Below are positions 1-7,907 of a stretch of 32,169 nt of DNA, one piece after another. The position numbers and the translations under genes are program-made. Source of the stretch: Streptomyces sp. WM6386 (GTDB lineage: Bacteria; Actinomycetota; Actinomycetes; Streptomycetales; Streptomycetaceae); NCBI RefSeq assembly GCF_000972385.1, contig NZ_JXTE01000082.1, positions 1-32,169 of the forward strand, written 5' to 3'. The notes beneath the pieces were generated by a model, which made no database searches, had not been told where the DNA came from, and saw only the letters and a list, made by a program, of their open reading frames with translations. How positions within the stretch are numbered: position 1 is the first letter of the stretch; every line of letters starts with the position of its first letter.

Positions 1-35
1 CCCCCCCGCCCGCCGCACCCCGCCACCCCCGCTCC

Positions 36-1301
36 ATGGGTGCCCCCGGCCGGGACGGTGAACTGCGCCGTACCTTCCCGGCGTTCACGCCCCGCGCCCT
101 GGGCGAGGACGGTGGATTCGCCGAGACCTGGTGGGGCAACGCGTGGGTGGACGCCCTCGAGAGGGGTGCGCTGGATGCCAAGCGGCTGGCACGGGGGCGT
201 GGTTACGCGGAGCAGGGGAATGTGGACGCCATCACCGTGACACCGGGTCTCGTCCTCGCGTACGTGCAGGGCAGCCGGCCCCGGCCGTACCGGGTGCAGG
301 TGCGGCTGCGGACGCTCGACGACGCCGACTGGGACCGGTTCCTGGACTCCGCCGCGGACCGGACCGGGCACATCGCCGCCCTGCTCGACAGGGAGATGCC
401 CCACGCCCTCGCCGAAGGCGGCGTCCGGCTGCTCCCGGGACCCGGCGACCTCGAACCGCAGTGCAGCTGCCCCGACCGCGGCCACCCCTGCAAGCATGCC
501 GCCGCCCTCTGCTACCAGACCGCCCGCCTGCTCGACGCCGACCCCTTCGTCCTGCTCCTGCTGCGCGGCCGCGGCGAGCGCGAACTGCTCGACGCGCTCT
601 CCCGGTTGAGCGCCGCCCGCGCGGCCCGCGCCGCCCAGGACAGGGGCCCGGCACCACTGCCCGGCGTACGCGCCACCGAGGCCCTCGCACCTCGCCGGCT
701 GCCGCCGCTGCCGGCCCCGCTGCCGACGCCCCCGCACCCCGAGCAGCCCCCGGTCTATCCGGCGGCCCCGGGCGGCCCGGACCCCTTCGCACTGGACCAG
801 TTGGCGACGGACGCCGCCGGACGCGCCCACGCGCTGCTCGGCACCGGACGTGACCCGGTCGCCGAACTGACGCTGTGGCAGGACGCGGTGCGGCTCGCCG
901 CGGCCCGCCCCGGCTCCGGCCTCACCGCCGCCACCCGCTCGCTCTACGCCTCGCTCGCCGCCGCGGCCGACCGCACCCCGGCCGACCTGGCACGCGCAGT
1001 CGCCGCCTGGCGGCAGGGCGGGTTCGACGGCCTGGCCGTCCTGGAGGAACCCTGGGACCCGCCGGCCGGCCGCTTCGACCGCGCCCGCCCGCTCCTGCTC
1101 GCCGCCGACCTCCCGGCCTTCCGCCCCTGGCGCAACCGCCTCACCCACCCCCGCGGCCATGTCCAACTCCGTCTGGGCCGCGACGGCTTGTGGTACGCCT
1201 ACGAATCCGACCCGGGCGCCGACGACTGGTGGCCCCGCGGCACCCCCGACCTCGACCCGGTCGGCGCCCTGACCGGCCTGGGAGCCTCACCCGAGGGCTG
1301 A
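36..1301 (+). CDS. SWIM zinc-finger domain protein
   Basis: A 421-residue protein with a SWIM-type zinc finger: C143-x-C145, then C152-x-H154 (PQCSCPDRGHPCKHAA). The N-terminal stretch TWWGNAWVDALE (31-42) is typical of bacterial SWIM proteins. Residues 210-250 form a proline/alanine-rich linker before a C-terminal helical region. SWIM domains bind DNA or protein; in actinobacteria such genes often sit beside an SNF2-type helicase, which could lie just upstream of the window, but that is inference. The ATG at 36 has no visible Shine-Dalgarno sequence and the frame stays open to the window edge, so the true start may be upstream and the protein may be partial here. The exact role is unknown. 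Confidence 0.85.
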   Translation: MGAPGRDGELRRTFPAFTPRALGEDGGFAETWWGNAWVDALERGALDAKRLARGRGYAEQGNVDAITVTPGLVLAYVQGSRPRPYRVQVRLRTLDDADWDRFLDSAADRTGHIAALLDREMPHALAEGGVRLLPGPGDLEPQCSCPDRGHPCKHAAALCYQTARLLDADPFVLLLLRGRGERELLDALSRLSAARAARAAQDRGPAPLPGVRATEALAPRRLPPLPAPLPTPPHPEQPPVYPAAPGGPDPFALDQLATDAAGRAHALLGTGRDPVAELTLWQDAVRLAAARPGSGLTAATRSLYASLAAAADRTPADLARAVAAWRQGGFDGLAVLEEPWDPPAGRFDRARPLLLAADLPAFRPWRNRLTHPRGHVQLRLGRDGLWYAYESDPGADDWWPRGTPDLDPVGALTGLGASPEG

Positions 1302-1368
1302 CACGCTTCACACAACCACCACACACAGTTCGCACAGTGGGTGCGAGGGAAGGCGACTCCTGTGCCAC

Positions 1369-1374
1369 TAAAAT
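1369..1374 (+). promoter_or_regulatory. Possible -10 element for the membrane protein gene
   Basis: TAAAAT is an AT-rich, near-consensus -10 hexamer in otherwise very GC-rich DNA, 57 nt before the ATG at 1431. It would place a transcript start near 1381. No convincing -35 hexamer is seen about 17 bp upstream, so this is tentative. Confidence 0.3.
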
Positions 1375-1430
1375 GCCGCGATGTCGCCCTGCGACACAAC
1401 AACTGACCGAAGGCGAACGGGGGAAGCGGC

Positions 1431-2411
1431 ATGGCTACGGGGGGATGGGGTCCGGGCACGGGACAGCCCGGCGGCAACGGACCGGGCGGACAGGGCTGGG
1501 GCCCGCCGCCCGGAGCGCCGGCCAACAACCCCTACGTACCGCCACAGGCGCCGTACCCGCCGCAGAACCCGTACCCCTATGTGCCCCCGGCCCCCGTGCC
1601 CGGTCGGGCACCGCGCCGCCGCAGCCGTCTGTGGTTCCTCTCCGCGCCCTACCTCGTCACCGCCATCATCCGCTCCGCGCACCGCGTCGCGGTCCGTCTC
1701 TTCGTGCAGGAGGGCGACGGCCGGATCGAGGACCGCACCGTGGACCGCGTCCAGGTGGCCCGCACGGTGCTCGGCGCTGTCGCCACGGTCGCCCTGTTCC
1801 TGGCCTACGGCGCGGAGAAGGACGGCTGGGAGGACGCCGCGACCGGTGGCGTCGCCAACATGATTATCGCCCCGGTCCTGCTGATCGTCGGCGGCCCGCT
1901 GGTCATCCTCGGCTTCGTCTTCTACGCGCCCTCGCACCTGAGGCCCCATCTGCGCTCCAGGCTCCATGCCCCGTTGAAGGCGGTCGGCTGGTATCTGCTG
2001 ATGGTGCTCGTCCTCGTGGGGACCCTTCTGGGAATCGGGCAGGCGGCCAAGACCGACCTGCACGGGTGGCAGGGCTTTGTGGTGGGACTCGCGGGGCTGG
2101 CCGTGCTGGCCTGGGGCATTCCCTTCTTCCTCCTGGCGTCGCTGTACTCCGCGCGCAGCGCCTTCAACACCGCCCACGTCCATCCGATGCTGCCGCCCGT
2201 GGTGACCGTGGCGCTGGTGTGGGTGCTCGCGATCTTCAACCTGATCGACAGCGGCATGCCCCAGGGGCCGCCGGTCGTGCAGTACTGCTCGCTGCTGGGC
2301 GGCCCGCTGTCGGTGACGGCCGTTTCGCTGTGGGAGATGCGAAGGATGCGGACCCGGTTCGGGGTGGCCGTCCGTGGCGCGGCCCCGGTCCCCGCCCCCG
2401 CCCTTCGGTGA
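1431..2411 (+). CDS. Integral membrane protein with Gly/Pro-rich N-terminal tail, function unknown
   Basis: A 326-residue protein. Residues 1-60 are Gly/Pro/Tyr-rich and disordered (repeated PYPPQNPYPY-like runs), followed by a basic APRRRSRLWFL patch. About five hydrophobic segments follow (approximately 105-125, 143-165, 183-205, 213-235, 250-270), ending in a short basic/proline tail. The start is supported by GGGGGAAG about 5 nt before ATG. Proline-rich cytoplasmic tails of this type are common in Streptomyces membrane proteins and often mediate protein contacts. I do not recognise a catalytic or transport family. It appears to be a single-gene unit. Confidence 0.75.
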   Translation: MATGGWGPGTGQPGGNGPGGQGWGPPPGAPANNPYVPPQAPYPPQNPYPYVPPAPVPGRAPRRRSRLWFLSAPYLVTAIIRSAHRVAVRLFVQEGDGRIEDRTVDRVQVARTVLGAVATVALFLAYGAEKDGWEDAATGGVANMIIAPVLLIVGGPLVILGFVFYAPSHLRPHLRSRLHAPLKAVGWYLLMVLVLVGTLLGIGQAAKTDLHGWQGFVVGLAGLAVLAWGIPFFLLASLYSARSAFNTAHVHPMLPPVVTVALVWVLAIFNLIDSGMPQGPPVVQYCSLLGGPLSVTAVSLWEMRRMRTRFGVAVRGAAPVPAPALR

Positions 2412-2823
2412 GGGCCGTGTGAGCATGCGCCGGTGATGTCCGGGAGCCGGGTGTGAGGAGCGGGGGCCGCAGCCCAAGGAACGGCGGTTGGCGTGGAGCG
2501 CTGCGGTTGTTACAGGTGTGCGCCGAGCAGGGCCTGCTCGGCGTAGTCACCGGCGCACCGCGTAGTACACCGGCGGACCTTCTCACGGCCGGAGGCGAGA
2601 TCGGAGACTGCCTGGTGAACGAGCGGCTGGTAGACCATGCCAAGATGCTTGCTCGCCACCATCGACCGCGCCCGGCACGGCGGGGAGGCGGTCAGCCCGG
2701 GAATCCGACCGGAGCACATCCATACGGGACAGCGGGCCGATCGGGGCTTGGGCGAGCGGTCCCCGGGAGCGGTGCAGGAACGCCTGGCCGAGCAGCCGAC
2801 CCGCCGCACGAAGGTATTCTCCG
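2412..2823. other. Gene-poor stretch, possible decayed coding DNA
   Basis: About 410 bases without a gene I can support. Open frames exist on both strands, but their products are rich in Arg, Cys and Ser, match nothing I recognise, and lack ribosome sites. Codon-position GC bias is weaker than in the neighbours. The only clear structure is a perfect inverted repeat at 2522-2542. The stretch could be the remnant of a lost gene or insertion element. Confidence 0.4.
2522..2542. repeat. Perfect 21-nt palindrome (10-bp arms)
   Basis: GCCGAGCAGG, a single central G, then CCTGCTCGGC: a perfect inverted repeat with 10-bp arms. It lies inside the gene-poor stretch. With a 1-nt centre it is better suited to protein binding, or to being a recombination or IS relic, than to being a transcription terminator. 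Confidence 0.6.
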
Positions 2824-3330
2824 GTGCGAAATACTCTCCCGATGAGCTCACGCACTTCCCCGATCAGTCAGCCGATCACGATACGGAGGGCCGTCGCGCG
2901 GGATGCCAGACGGCTCACGCGGCTCGTGCGTGGCTCAGGCGCCTACGCGGGTAAGTACGCAGCCGCAGTCGAGGGCTACCGGGTCGGTCCCGATTACATC
3001 GAGGCCCACCGCACCTTTGTGGCCGTCGGCGCCGACGATCACGCAGGCCTGGTCCTCGGGTTCTACTCGCTCGTCCTCGCGCCACCGGAGCTCGACCTGC
3101 TGTTCGTCGCCGACGAAGCGCAAGGGCGGGGTATTGGACGGCTGCTCGTCGCGCACATGCAGTCCGAGGCCCGTGCCGCCGGTGTCGATCGTCTCAAGGT
3201 CGTGTCGCATCGTCCCGCCGAGAACTTCTACCACCGCGTCGGCGCGGTGCGGACCGGGACCGCGCTCGCGAACCCGCCCGCCGTGCCGTGGGACCGTCCC
3301 GAATTCGAGTTTCGCATTTCCTCGGAATGA
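2824..3330 (+). CDS. GNAT-family N-acetyltransferase
   Basis: A 168-residue GNAT protein that should transfer acetyl from acetyl-CoA to an unidentified amine. The acetyl-CoA loop is clear: DLLFVADEAQGRGIGRLLV contains the Q/RxxGxG/A signature QGRGIG. It is followed by the helix HMQSEARAAG and a beta-strand/loop ending AENFYHRVGAV, the usual motif B. The product ends WDRPEFEFRISSE, typical of the short ElaA/YhbS-like acetyltransferases. The GTG at 2824 has a GAAGG element about 9 nt upstream; ATG at 2842 is the alternative start, without a ribosome site. Substrate is not predictable. Confidence 0.8.
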   Translation: MRNTLPMSSRTSPISQPITIRRAVARDARRLTRLVRGSGAYAGKYAAAVEGYRVGPDYIEAHRTFVAVGADDHAGLVLGFYSLVLAPPELDLLFVADEAQGRGIGRLLVAHMQSEARAAGVDRLKVVSHRPAENFYHRVGAVRTGTALANPPAVPWDRPEFEFRISSE

Positions 3331-3584
3331 CGCGGTGGGCCGGCCGCCGGGGCACCGGCTTCGCCTGCACGGTGACCGGCATGCAGGAGCCGCTGGCCGC
3401 CGCGCGCTCCGTGCGTGCCGTCGCCTCCGTCCTGGTGGGGTGATCGCCGGCGTGACCACCGTGCCCCCGGTGGCGGTCCTCGTCACCCTGCCCGACGAGA
3501 CCGAGTCGTTCGAGGTGGCGTGGAAAGGCGGCAAGGTCTCCAGCACGGGCAACGCGTCGGTCCCTCAGGTGAGCCCCTTCAGGT
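3331..3584. other. Intergenic tail with possible coding remnant
   Basis: Lies between the GNAT stop and the PadR stop. A 38-codon ORF overlaps the GNAT stop (ATGA at 3327). A second open stretch reads VTLPDETESFEVAWKGGKVSS around 3480-3545 with good codon bias but no start of its own. I recognise neither; it may be the end of a lost gene. Confidence 0.3.
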
Positions 3585-4166
3585 TCAGGCCGGGCGACGG
3601 CGGCTGACCTCCGCCGAGTCGCCGTCGGCCGCCGCCCCGCCCCGCCCGGCCGCAGGCGCGAGCCGCACGGCCGCCCCCTCCACCAGCCCCAGGTCGGCCT
3701 TGGTGTGGCCGATGGCCGCGTCGAGGAGGAGGGACACCAGCGGGTCGCCGGTGTGGGTGCGGCGCAGCCGGGTCAGCCCGGCGAGTTCGGAGAGGTAGGT
3801 CTGGCGCTGCGCCGCGACGAGCTCCTCCAGCGCTTCGGCGCCGAGCGCGCAGGCGCCGAACAGCTTCAGGAAAAGCTCGTCGCGGAACCCGCCCGTGCGC
3901 ACCCACGCACTGGTGGCCCAGTCCCGCACCTCCTGCTGCCCGGCCGGGGTCAGTTGGTAGAGGGTCTTGTCGGGCCGGTCCGGCTGGGCCACCTGGGACC
4001 GGGTGACGAAGCCGTCGCGCACCAGCCGGTCGAGGATCTGGTACAGGTGGCCGATGTTGAGGCCGCCCCACTGCGGGCCGATGGCCTCCTCGAAGCGGCC
4101 CTTGAGCTCGTACCCATGACTCTCCCCCTCGGTCAGCAGGGCGAGCACGGCGTGGTGCAGCGGCAA
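3585..4166 (-). CDS. PadR-family transcriptional regulator
   Basis: A 193-residue PadR repressor. The N-terminal winged helix is canonical: LPLHHAVLALLTEGESHGYEL, then GGLNIGHLYQILDRLVRDGFVTR, followed by the wing QPDRPDKTLYQLTPAG. The C-terminal half is the helical, effector-binding and dimerising Vir-C type region. The start is taken as TTG at 4166: AGGAGG lies 8 nt upstream (4175-4180) and the protein then begins at the usual PadR position. An upstream in-frame ATG at 4205 would add 13 atypical residues and has no ribosome site. It is divergent from the ABC exporter genes, the classic arrangement for a PadR protein repressing an exporter and itself. Confidence 0.9.
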   Translation of the reverse strand: MPLHHAVLALLTEGESHGYELKGRFEEAIGPQWGGLNIGHLYQILDRLVRDGFVTRSQVAQPDRPDKTLYQLTPAGQQEVRDWATSAWVRTGGFRDELFLKLFGACALGAEALEELVAAQRQTYLSELAGLTRLRRTHTGDPLVSLLLDAAIGHTKADLGLVEGAAVRLAPAAGRGGAAADGDSAEVSRRRPA

Positions 4167-4182
4167 TTTACACACCTCCTGG

Positions 4183-4217
4183 ATTGTGACAATGTACCGC
4201 TGCATTGTCGCAATGTA
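4183..4217. promoter_or_regulatory. Probable PadR operator: two tandem ATTGT-type repeats
   Basis: Two 14-bp direct repeats, ATTGTGACAATGTA (4183-4196) and ATTGTCGCAATGTA (4204-4217), are spaced 21 bp apart, two helical turns. Each contains a dyad: ATTGT-G-ACAAT is perfect and ATTG-TCG-CAAT matches. They fill the 36 bp between the two opposed AGGAGG sites. A TACATT -10-like hexamer for padR overlaps the first copy (4191-4196). PadR operators are usually AT-rich dyads in exactly this position, so occupancy would block both genes. Confidence 0.7.
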
Positions 4218-4229
4218 GGAGGACTGTCA

Positions 4230-4928
4230 GTGGGTGTGAGGTTGAGGGGCGTGACCCGCCGGTATCCGGGGCTGGTCGCCCTGGACGGCGTCGATCTGGA
4301 GATCGGCGACGGCGAGGCGGTCGCGGTCACCGGCCCGTCGGGTTCGGGGAAGTCCACCGTGCTGCACCTGGTCGGCGGCATGGATCGGCCGGACGAGGGG
4401 GCGATCGAGGTCGACGGCGCGGAACTGAAGGCCCGTCAGCTCGATGCGCACCGTCGCCGGATCGGGTTCGTCTTCCAGCGTTTCCACCTGCTGCCCGCGC
4501 TCACCGTGCTGGACAACGTCCTCGCGCCCGTGCTGCCCCGCAGGGTGGACTTCGACCGGCGGGCCCGCGCCATGGAACTCCTGGAGGCCGTCGGCCTCGC
4601 CGCCCGCGCCGACGCCCTGCCGTCCGAACTCTCCGGCGGCCAGCAGCAACGGGTCGCGACAGCAAGGGCGTTGATCAACCGCCCGGGCCTGCTCCTCGCG
4701 GACGAGCCGACCGGCAACCTCGACAGCGCGACCGGCCGGGAGATCATCGATCTCCTGCTCTCGCTGCGTGAGCGCTACGGCATGACCCTGCTGCTCACCA
4801 CCCACGACCCCGAGGTCGCCGTGAGCTGCGACCGGATCGTCCGGCTGCACGACGGTCGGATCGTCGCCGACGAGCGAGTCGCCCCCGACGACGACGTGTT
4901 CGACCGGCTCGGAGGCCTGCGCCCGTGA
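4230..4928 (+). CDS. ABC transporter ATP-binding protein (MacB/LolD type)
   Basis: A 232-residue nucleotide-binding subunit with all motifs intact: Walker [10 protein letters not shown] (35-43), Q-loop Q83 in [14 protein letters not shown], signature LSGGQ (134-138), Walker B LLLADEP (155-160) followed by TGNLDS, and switch H192. These features place it with the MacB/LolD/FtsE group that pairs with FtsX-type permeases. The start is GTG at 4230, with AGGAGG 7 nt upstream (4217-4222). The frame is open far upstream, but that part is antisense to padR and not coding. Its stop overlaps the permease start (GTGA), so the two are translationally coupled. It should energise export or mechanical release of a substrate outside the membrane. 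Confidence 0.93.
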   Translation: MGVRLRGVTRRYPGLVALDGVDLEIGDGEAVAVTGPSGSGKSTVLHLVGGMDRPDEGAIEVDGAELKARQLDAHRRRIGFVFQRFHLLPALTVLDNVLAPVLPRRVDFDRRARAMELLEAVGLAARADALPSELSGGQQQRVATARALINRPGLLLADEPTGNLDSATGREIIDLLLSLRERYGMTLLLTTHDPEVAVSCDRIVRLHDGRIVADERVAPDDDVFDRLGGLRP

Positions 4929-7747
4929 TCACCATGATCCTGTCCCAGTTATGGCGCCGCCGCTCCCGCGCCTTGGCGCTCGCCTCGGGCATCCTGGTCG
5001 CCGCCACCAGCTTCACCCTGCTCACCGCGACGGTCACCACCAGTCAGGCCCGCACCACCGGCCTCGTCGAGGACAGCTCCCGCTCCGCCTACGACCTCCT
5101 GGTCCGTCCGCCCGGTGCCGGCAACGACGTCGAGAAGGAACAGGGCCTGGTCGAGGCCAACTTCCTGTCCGGCATCTTCGGCGGCATCACCCTCGGCCAG
5201 TACGAACACATCAAGTCCCTCGCCGGGATCGAGACCGCCGCACCGGTCGCCAACGTCGGCTACCTCATGGTGCAGAGCACGGTCCCGGTCGACGTATCCG
5301 CCTTCCGCGACAGCGATGCGCCCGCCCAACTCCTGCGCCTCACACCGACGCTGAAGGCCGGACTGGGCAGCTACCCGATGGCCGACCAGTACGTCTACCT
5401 GACCCGCAGACCGATCGTCACGTACGAGAAGTGGAACGAGGCCGACAACACCTGGCCCGACCTCCAGCACGAGATCGCCGGCGACAAGAAGTACGCGGTG
5501 TGCTGGTTCTACAACGAGGACAAGAAGGGGGACACATTCGACATCCTGGGTGAGCGGCTGCCCCAGCCGCTGTTCGTGTGGAACCCCGTCCCCAAGACGG
5601 CCTTCACCCCCGACGCCCGCTCCCGGATGACCTGTGTACCGGGCGACGGCAAGGCCACGGCGCAGATCCCGGTCGCCTACCCGGTGCTCCTGTCGGCGAT
5701 CGACCCGGCCGCCGAGGACCGGCTGGTCGGTCTGGGCGGCGCGGTCACCTCGGGCCGGATGCTCACCGACAAGGACAAGCCCTTCTGGGGGCCCGACGCC
5801 TTCGACCTGAACCCGGTGGAGTCCGAACGGCAGCACGATTACCAGGTCCCCGTCATCCTCAGCAGCCGAACCCTCACCGCCGGCGCCCTGAAGGCCACCG
5901 TCCAGCGGCTCGACGTCGACGATCCCGCCGCCCTGCCCGCCGAGCTGGCCAGCCCCCGGGCCCACGACTACGTCAACGGCCTGCACGGCAGCGCCGCGGG
6001 CGAGGTGAGCGCCGACCTCGACGCCGGCTTCCGCACCATCACCAGCGGGGACGACTTCGAGGTACCCCTGTACTGGACCGCCGGCCCCGTCGACTACCGC
6101 GCCACCGAGGACGGTCTCACCGCGCGGACCCGCTCCGCCCAGCCGCGCGACATGTGGCGGACCAACGTCGAGGACAACCTGGTGCCGAACGTCCCGGAGG
6201 AGAACACCGGCACTCAGTTCCGTGAGGTCACCGCCCACGCAGCCACCGACTGCATGGCCTTCAAGACGTGCACGGGCAAGGACGCCGGGCGCGGCCCCAC
6301 ACCGATCCTGAACATCGTCGGCCGCTACGACACCGACAAACTGCGCGGCTTCTCCGCCCTCTCCCAGGTCCCCCTGGAGACCTACCGGTCCCCGCAGGTC
6401 ACCGGCGCCGACGCGGCCTCCCGGGCCGCCCTCGGCAACCAGCCGCTGCGACCCGACCGCAACCTCGGCGGCTACCTCAGTCCGCCGCCCACCCTGCTCA
6501 CCACGCTCGACTCGCTCTCCGTCATCACCCACAGCCGCAGAAAGCCCACCGCGCAGGAGAAGGCACCCGTCAGCGCCATCCGCATCCGGGTGGCCGGAGT
6601 GAGTGGCGTCGACCCCGCCTCCCGCGCCCGCGTCAACTCCGTCGCCGGACAGATCCGCACCGCCTACCCCGAGCTCCAGGTGGACGTCACCGTCGGCAGC
6701 TCGCCCGCCCCGCAGACCGTGGCACTGCCGGGAGGCGTCAAGGTCACCGAGTACTGGGTCGCCAAGGGCGTCGCCCTGCGGATCCTGCGGGCCGTGGACA
6801 CCAAGAGCGCGGTGCTGTTCGGACTGGTCCTGGTGGTCTGCGGACTCTTCCTCGCCCAGGCCGCCCTGGCCTCCGTACGCTCGCGCCGCACCGAGATCGG
6901 CACGCTGCGCTGCGTCGGCTGGAGCGCGCCGGAGATCCTCCGGCTGATCCTCGGCGAACTCGCGGTGATCGGGCTCGCCGCGGGCACGCTCGGCGCCCTC
7001 CTCGCCTACGGCCTGGGTGCCCTGCTCGGCCTGACCACCTCGATGGCGAAGGCGGCCCTCGTGCTGCCCGTCGCCCTGCTGCTCGCGCTGACCGCGGGCG
7101 TGCTGCCCGCCTGGCGGGCGACCCGGGTGCAGCCGCTGGACGCCGTCACACCCCCGGTCACCGGTGTCCGACGGGCGGTCGCCGTCCGGTCGGTGGCCGG
7201 CCTCGCGCTGCGCAACCTGCTGCGCGCCCCCGGCCGGACCGTGCTCGGCGCGGCCGGTCTGGCCCTCGGCGTGGCCGCGTTCACCGTGCTGCTCTCCCTC
7301 ACGCTCGCCTTCCGTGGCGAGGTGGCCGGCTCGCTGCTGGGCAACGCCGTCGTCGCCCAGGCCCGTACCGCCGACTACCTCAGTGTCGCCCTGTCGCTGG
7401 TGCTCGGCGCGGCCGGGGCCGTGGACGTGCTGGTCCTCTCCCAGCGCGAGCGGGCCGCCGACCTCGCCGTACTGAGCGCAACCGGCTGGTCGAGGCGCGA
7501 ACTCGGCCGCCTCGCCCTGTACGAGGGCGCCGGCCTCGCCCTGCTGGGCGGCGTCACCGGAGCCGTCGCGGGACTGGCCACGGTCCTGGTGATCGGTCAG
7601 GGATTGTGGGAGGGACGACTGTTGACGATGGCCGGTGCAGCGCTTCTGGCGGCCCTGGCCGGGGTCGGCCTGGTCTGCGGTGTGCTCTCCGTCCCGATCC
7701 GGGCCATGTCCCGTATCGCCCCGGCCCAACTGCTGGCGAGGGAGTGA
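4925..7747 (+). CDS. FtsX-type ABC transporter permease, TTA-containing
   Basis: A 940-residue permease. One N-terminal membrane segment (about 15-38) is followed by a very large extracytoplasmic region (about 40-625). Three segments then form the first FtsX core (about 628-650, 675-705, 710-733). A second set (about 771-796, 818-842, 862-893, 899-928) repeats the FtsX pattern, including the cytoplasmic RRTEIGTLRCVGWS and RERAADLAVLSATGWS loops. Starts GTG at 4925, overlapping the ATPase stop by 4 nt. Codon 9 is TTA (4949-4951), the codon read by the developmentally regulated bldA tRNA in Streptomyces, and the only in-frame TTA I noticed in the window. Substrate unknown; peptide or lipid-linked export is plausible. 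Confidence 0.92.
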   Translation: MITMILSQLWRRRSRALALASGILVAATSFTLLTATVTTSQARTTGLVEDSSRSAYDLLVRPPGAGNDVEKEQGLVEANFLSGIFGGITLGQYEHIKSLAGIETAAPVANVGYLMVQSTVPVDVSAFRDSDAPAQLLRLTPTLKAGLGSYPMADQYVYLTRRPIVTYEKWNEADNTWPDLQHEIAGDKKYAVCWFYNEDKKGDTFDILGERLPQPLFVWNPVPKTAFTPDARSRMTCVPGDGKATAQIPVAYPVLLSAIDPAAEDRLVGLGGAVTSGRMLTDKDKPFWGPDAFDLNPVESERQHDYQVPVILSSRTLTAGALKATVQRLDVDDPAALPAELASPRAHDYVNGLHGSAAGEVSADLDAGFRTITSGDDFEVPLYWTAGPVDYRATEDGLTARTRSAQPRDMWRTNVEDNLVPNVPEENTGTQFREVTAHAATDCMAFKTCTGKDAGRGPTPILNIVGRYDTDKLRGFSALSQVPLETYRSPQVTGADAASRAALGNQPLRPDRNLGGYLSPPPTLLTTLDSLSVITHSRRKPTAQEKAPVSAIRIRVAGVSGVDPASRARVNSVAGQIRTAYPELQVDVTVGSSPAPQTVALPGGVKVTEYWVAKGVALRILRAVDTKSAVLFGLVLVVCGLFLAQAALASVRSRRTEIGTLRCVGWSAPEILRLILGELAVIGLAAGTLGALLAYGLGALLGLTTSMAKAALVLPVALLLALTAGVLPAWRATRVQPLDAVTPPVTGVRRAVAVRSVAGLALRNLLRAPGRTVLGAAGLALGVAAFTVLLSLTLAFRGEVAGSLLGNAVVAQARTADYLSVALSLVLGAAGAVDVLVLSQRERAADLAVLSATGWSRRELGRLALYEGAGLALLGGVTGAVAGLATVLVIGQGLWEGRLLTMAGAALLAALAGVGLVCGVLSVPIRAMSRIAPAQLLARE

Positions 7748-7770
7748 GCGGCGGTCGGCGACCAGTACCC

Positions 7771-7905
7771 CCGTGGGCAGGGCACGCCAATGCCGAGATC
7801 ACGAAGCGGTGGTACGTGAAGCCGGATGTGGAGGATCTTCGGCCGGCGGCCGCTGCATGGGGAGGTCTGGCGGGAGTCCCCACCCCCTCGCCTGATGGAG
7901 ATGTG
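7771..7905 (+). pseudogene. C-terminal fragment of a tyrosine recombinase/integrase
   Basis: The frame through GHANAEITKRWYVKPDVEDL reads like the C-terminal end of a phage-type tyrosine recombinase: the GHA..xxTxRxY segment holding the catalytic tyrosine (in RWYVKP), followed by an Ala-rich tail (LRPAAAAW). Nothing upstream in this frame looks like the rest of an integrase; it is antisense or alternate-frame to the permease. There is no start codon or ribosome site. It is best read as a relic of an integrated element or a recombination scar. Confidence 0.6.
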
Positions 7906-7907
7906 AG

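Noticed and set aside
1381..1863. A 160-codon plus-strand frame starting at the predicted transcript start near 1381
   Set aside because: It overlaps the membrane protein in another frame and its product is Arg/Thr/Ser-rich without any domain.
3705..4229. N-terminal extension of the ABC ATPase in the same frame
   Set aside because: It is antisense to padR, and the GTG at 4230 has AGGAGG 7 nt upstream and begins exactly where ATPase similarity begins.
4949..7729. A 926-codon open frame on the minus strand opposite the permease
   Set aside because: It is the antisense shadow expected from strong third-position GC bias; the product is Gly/Asp/Val-rich low-complexity sequence with no domain, and the plus-strand permease has clear membrane topology.
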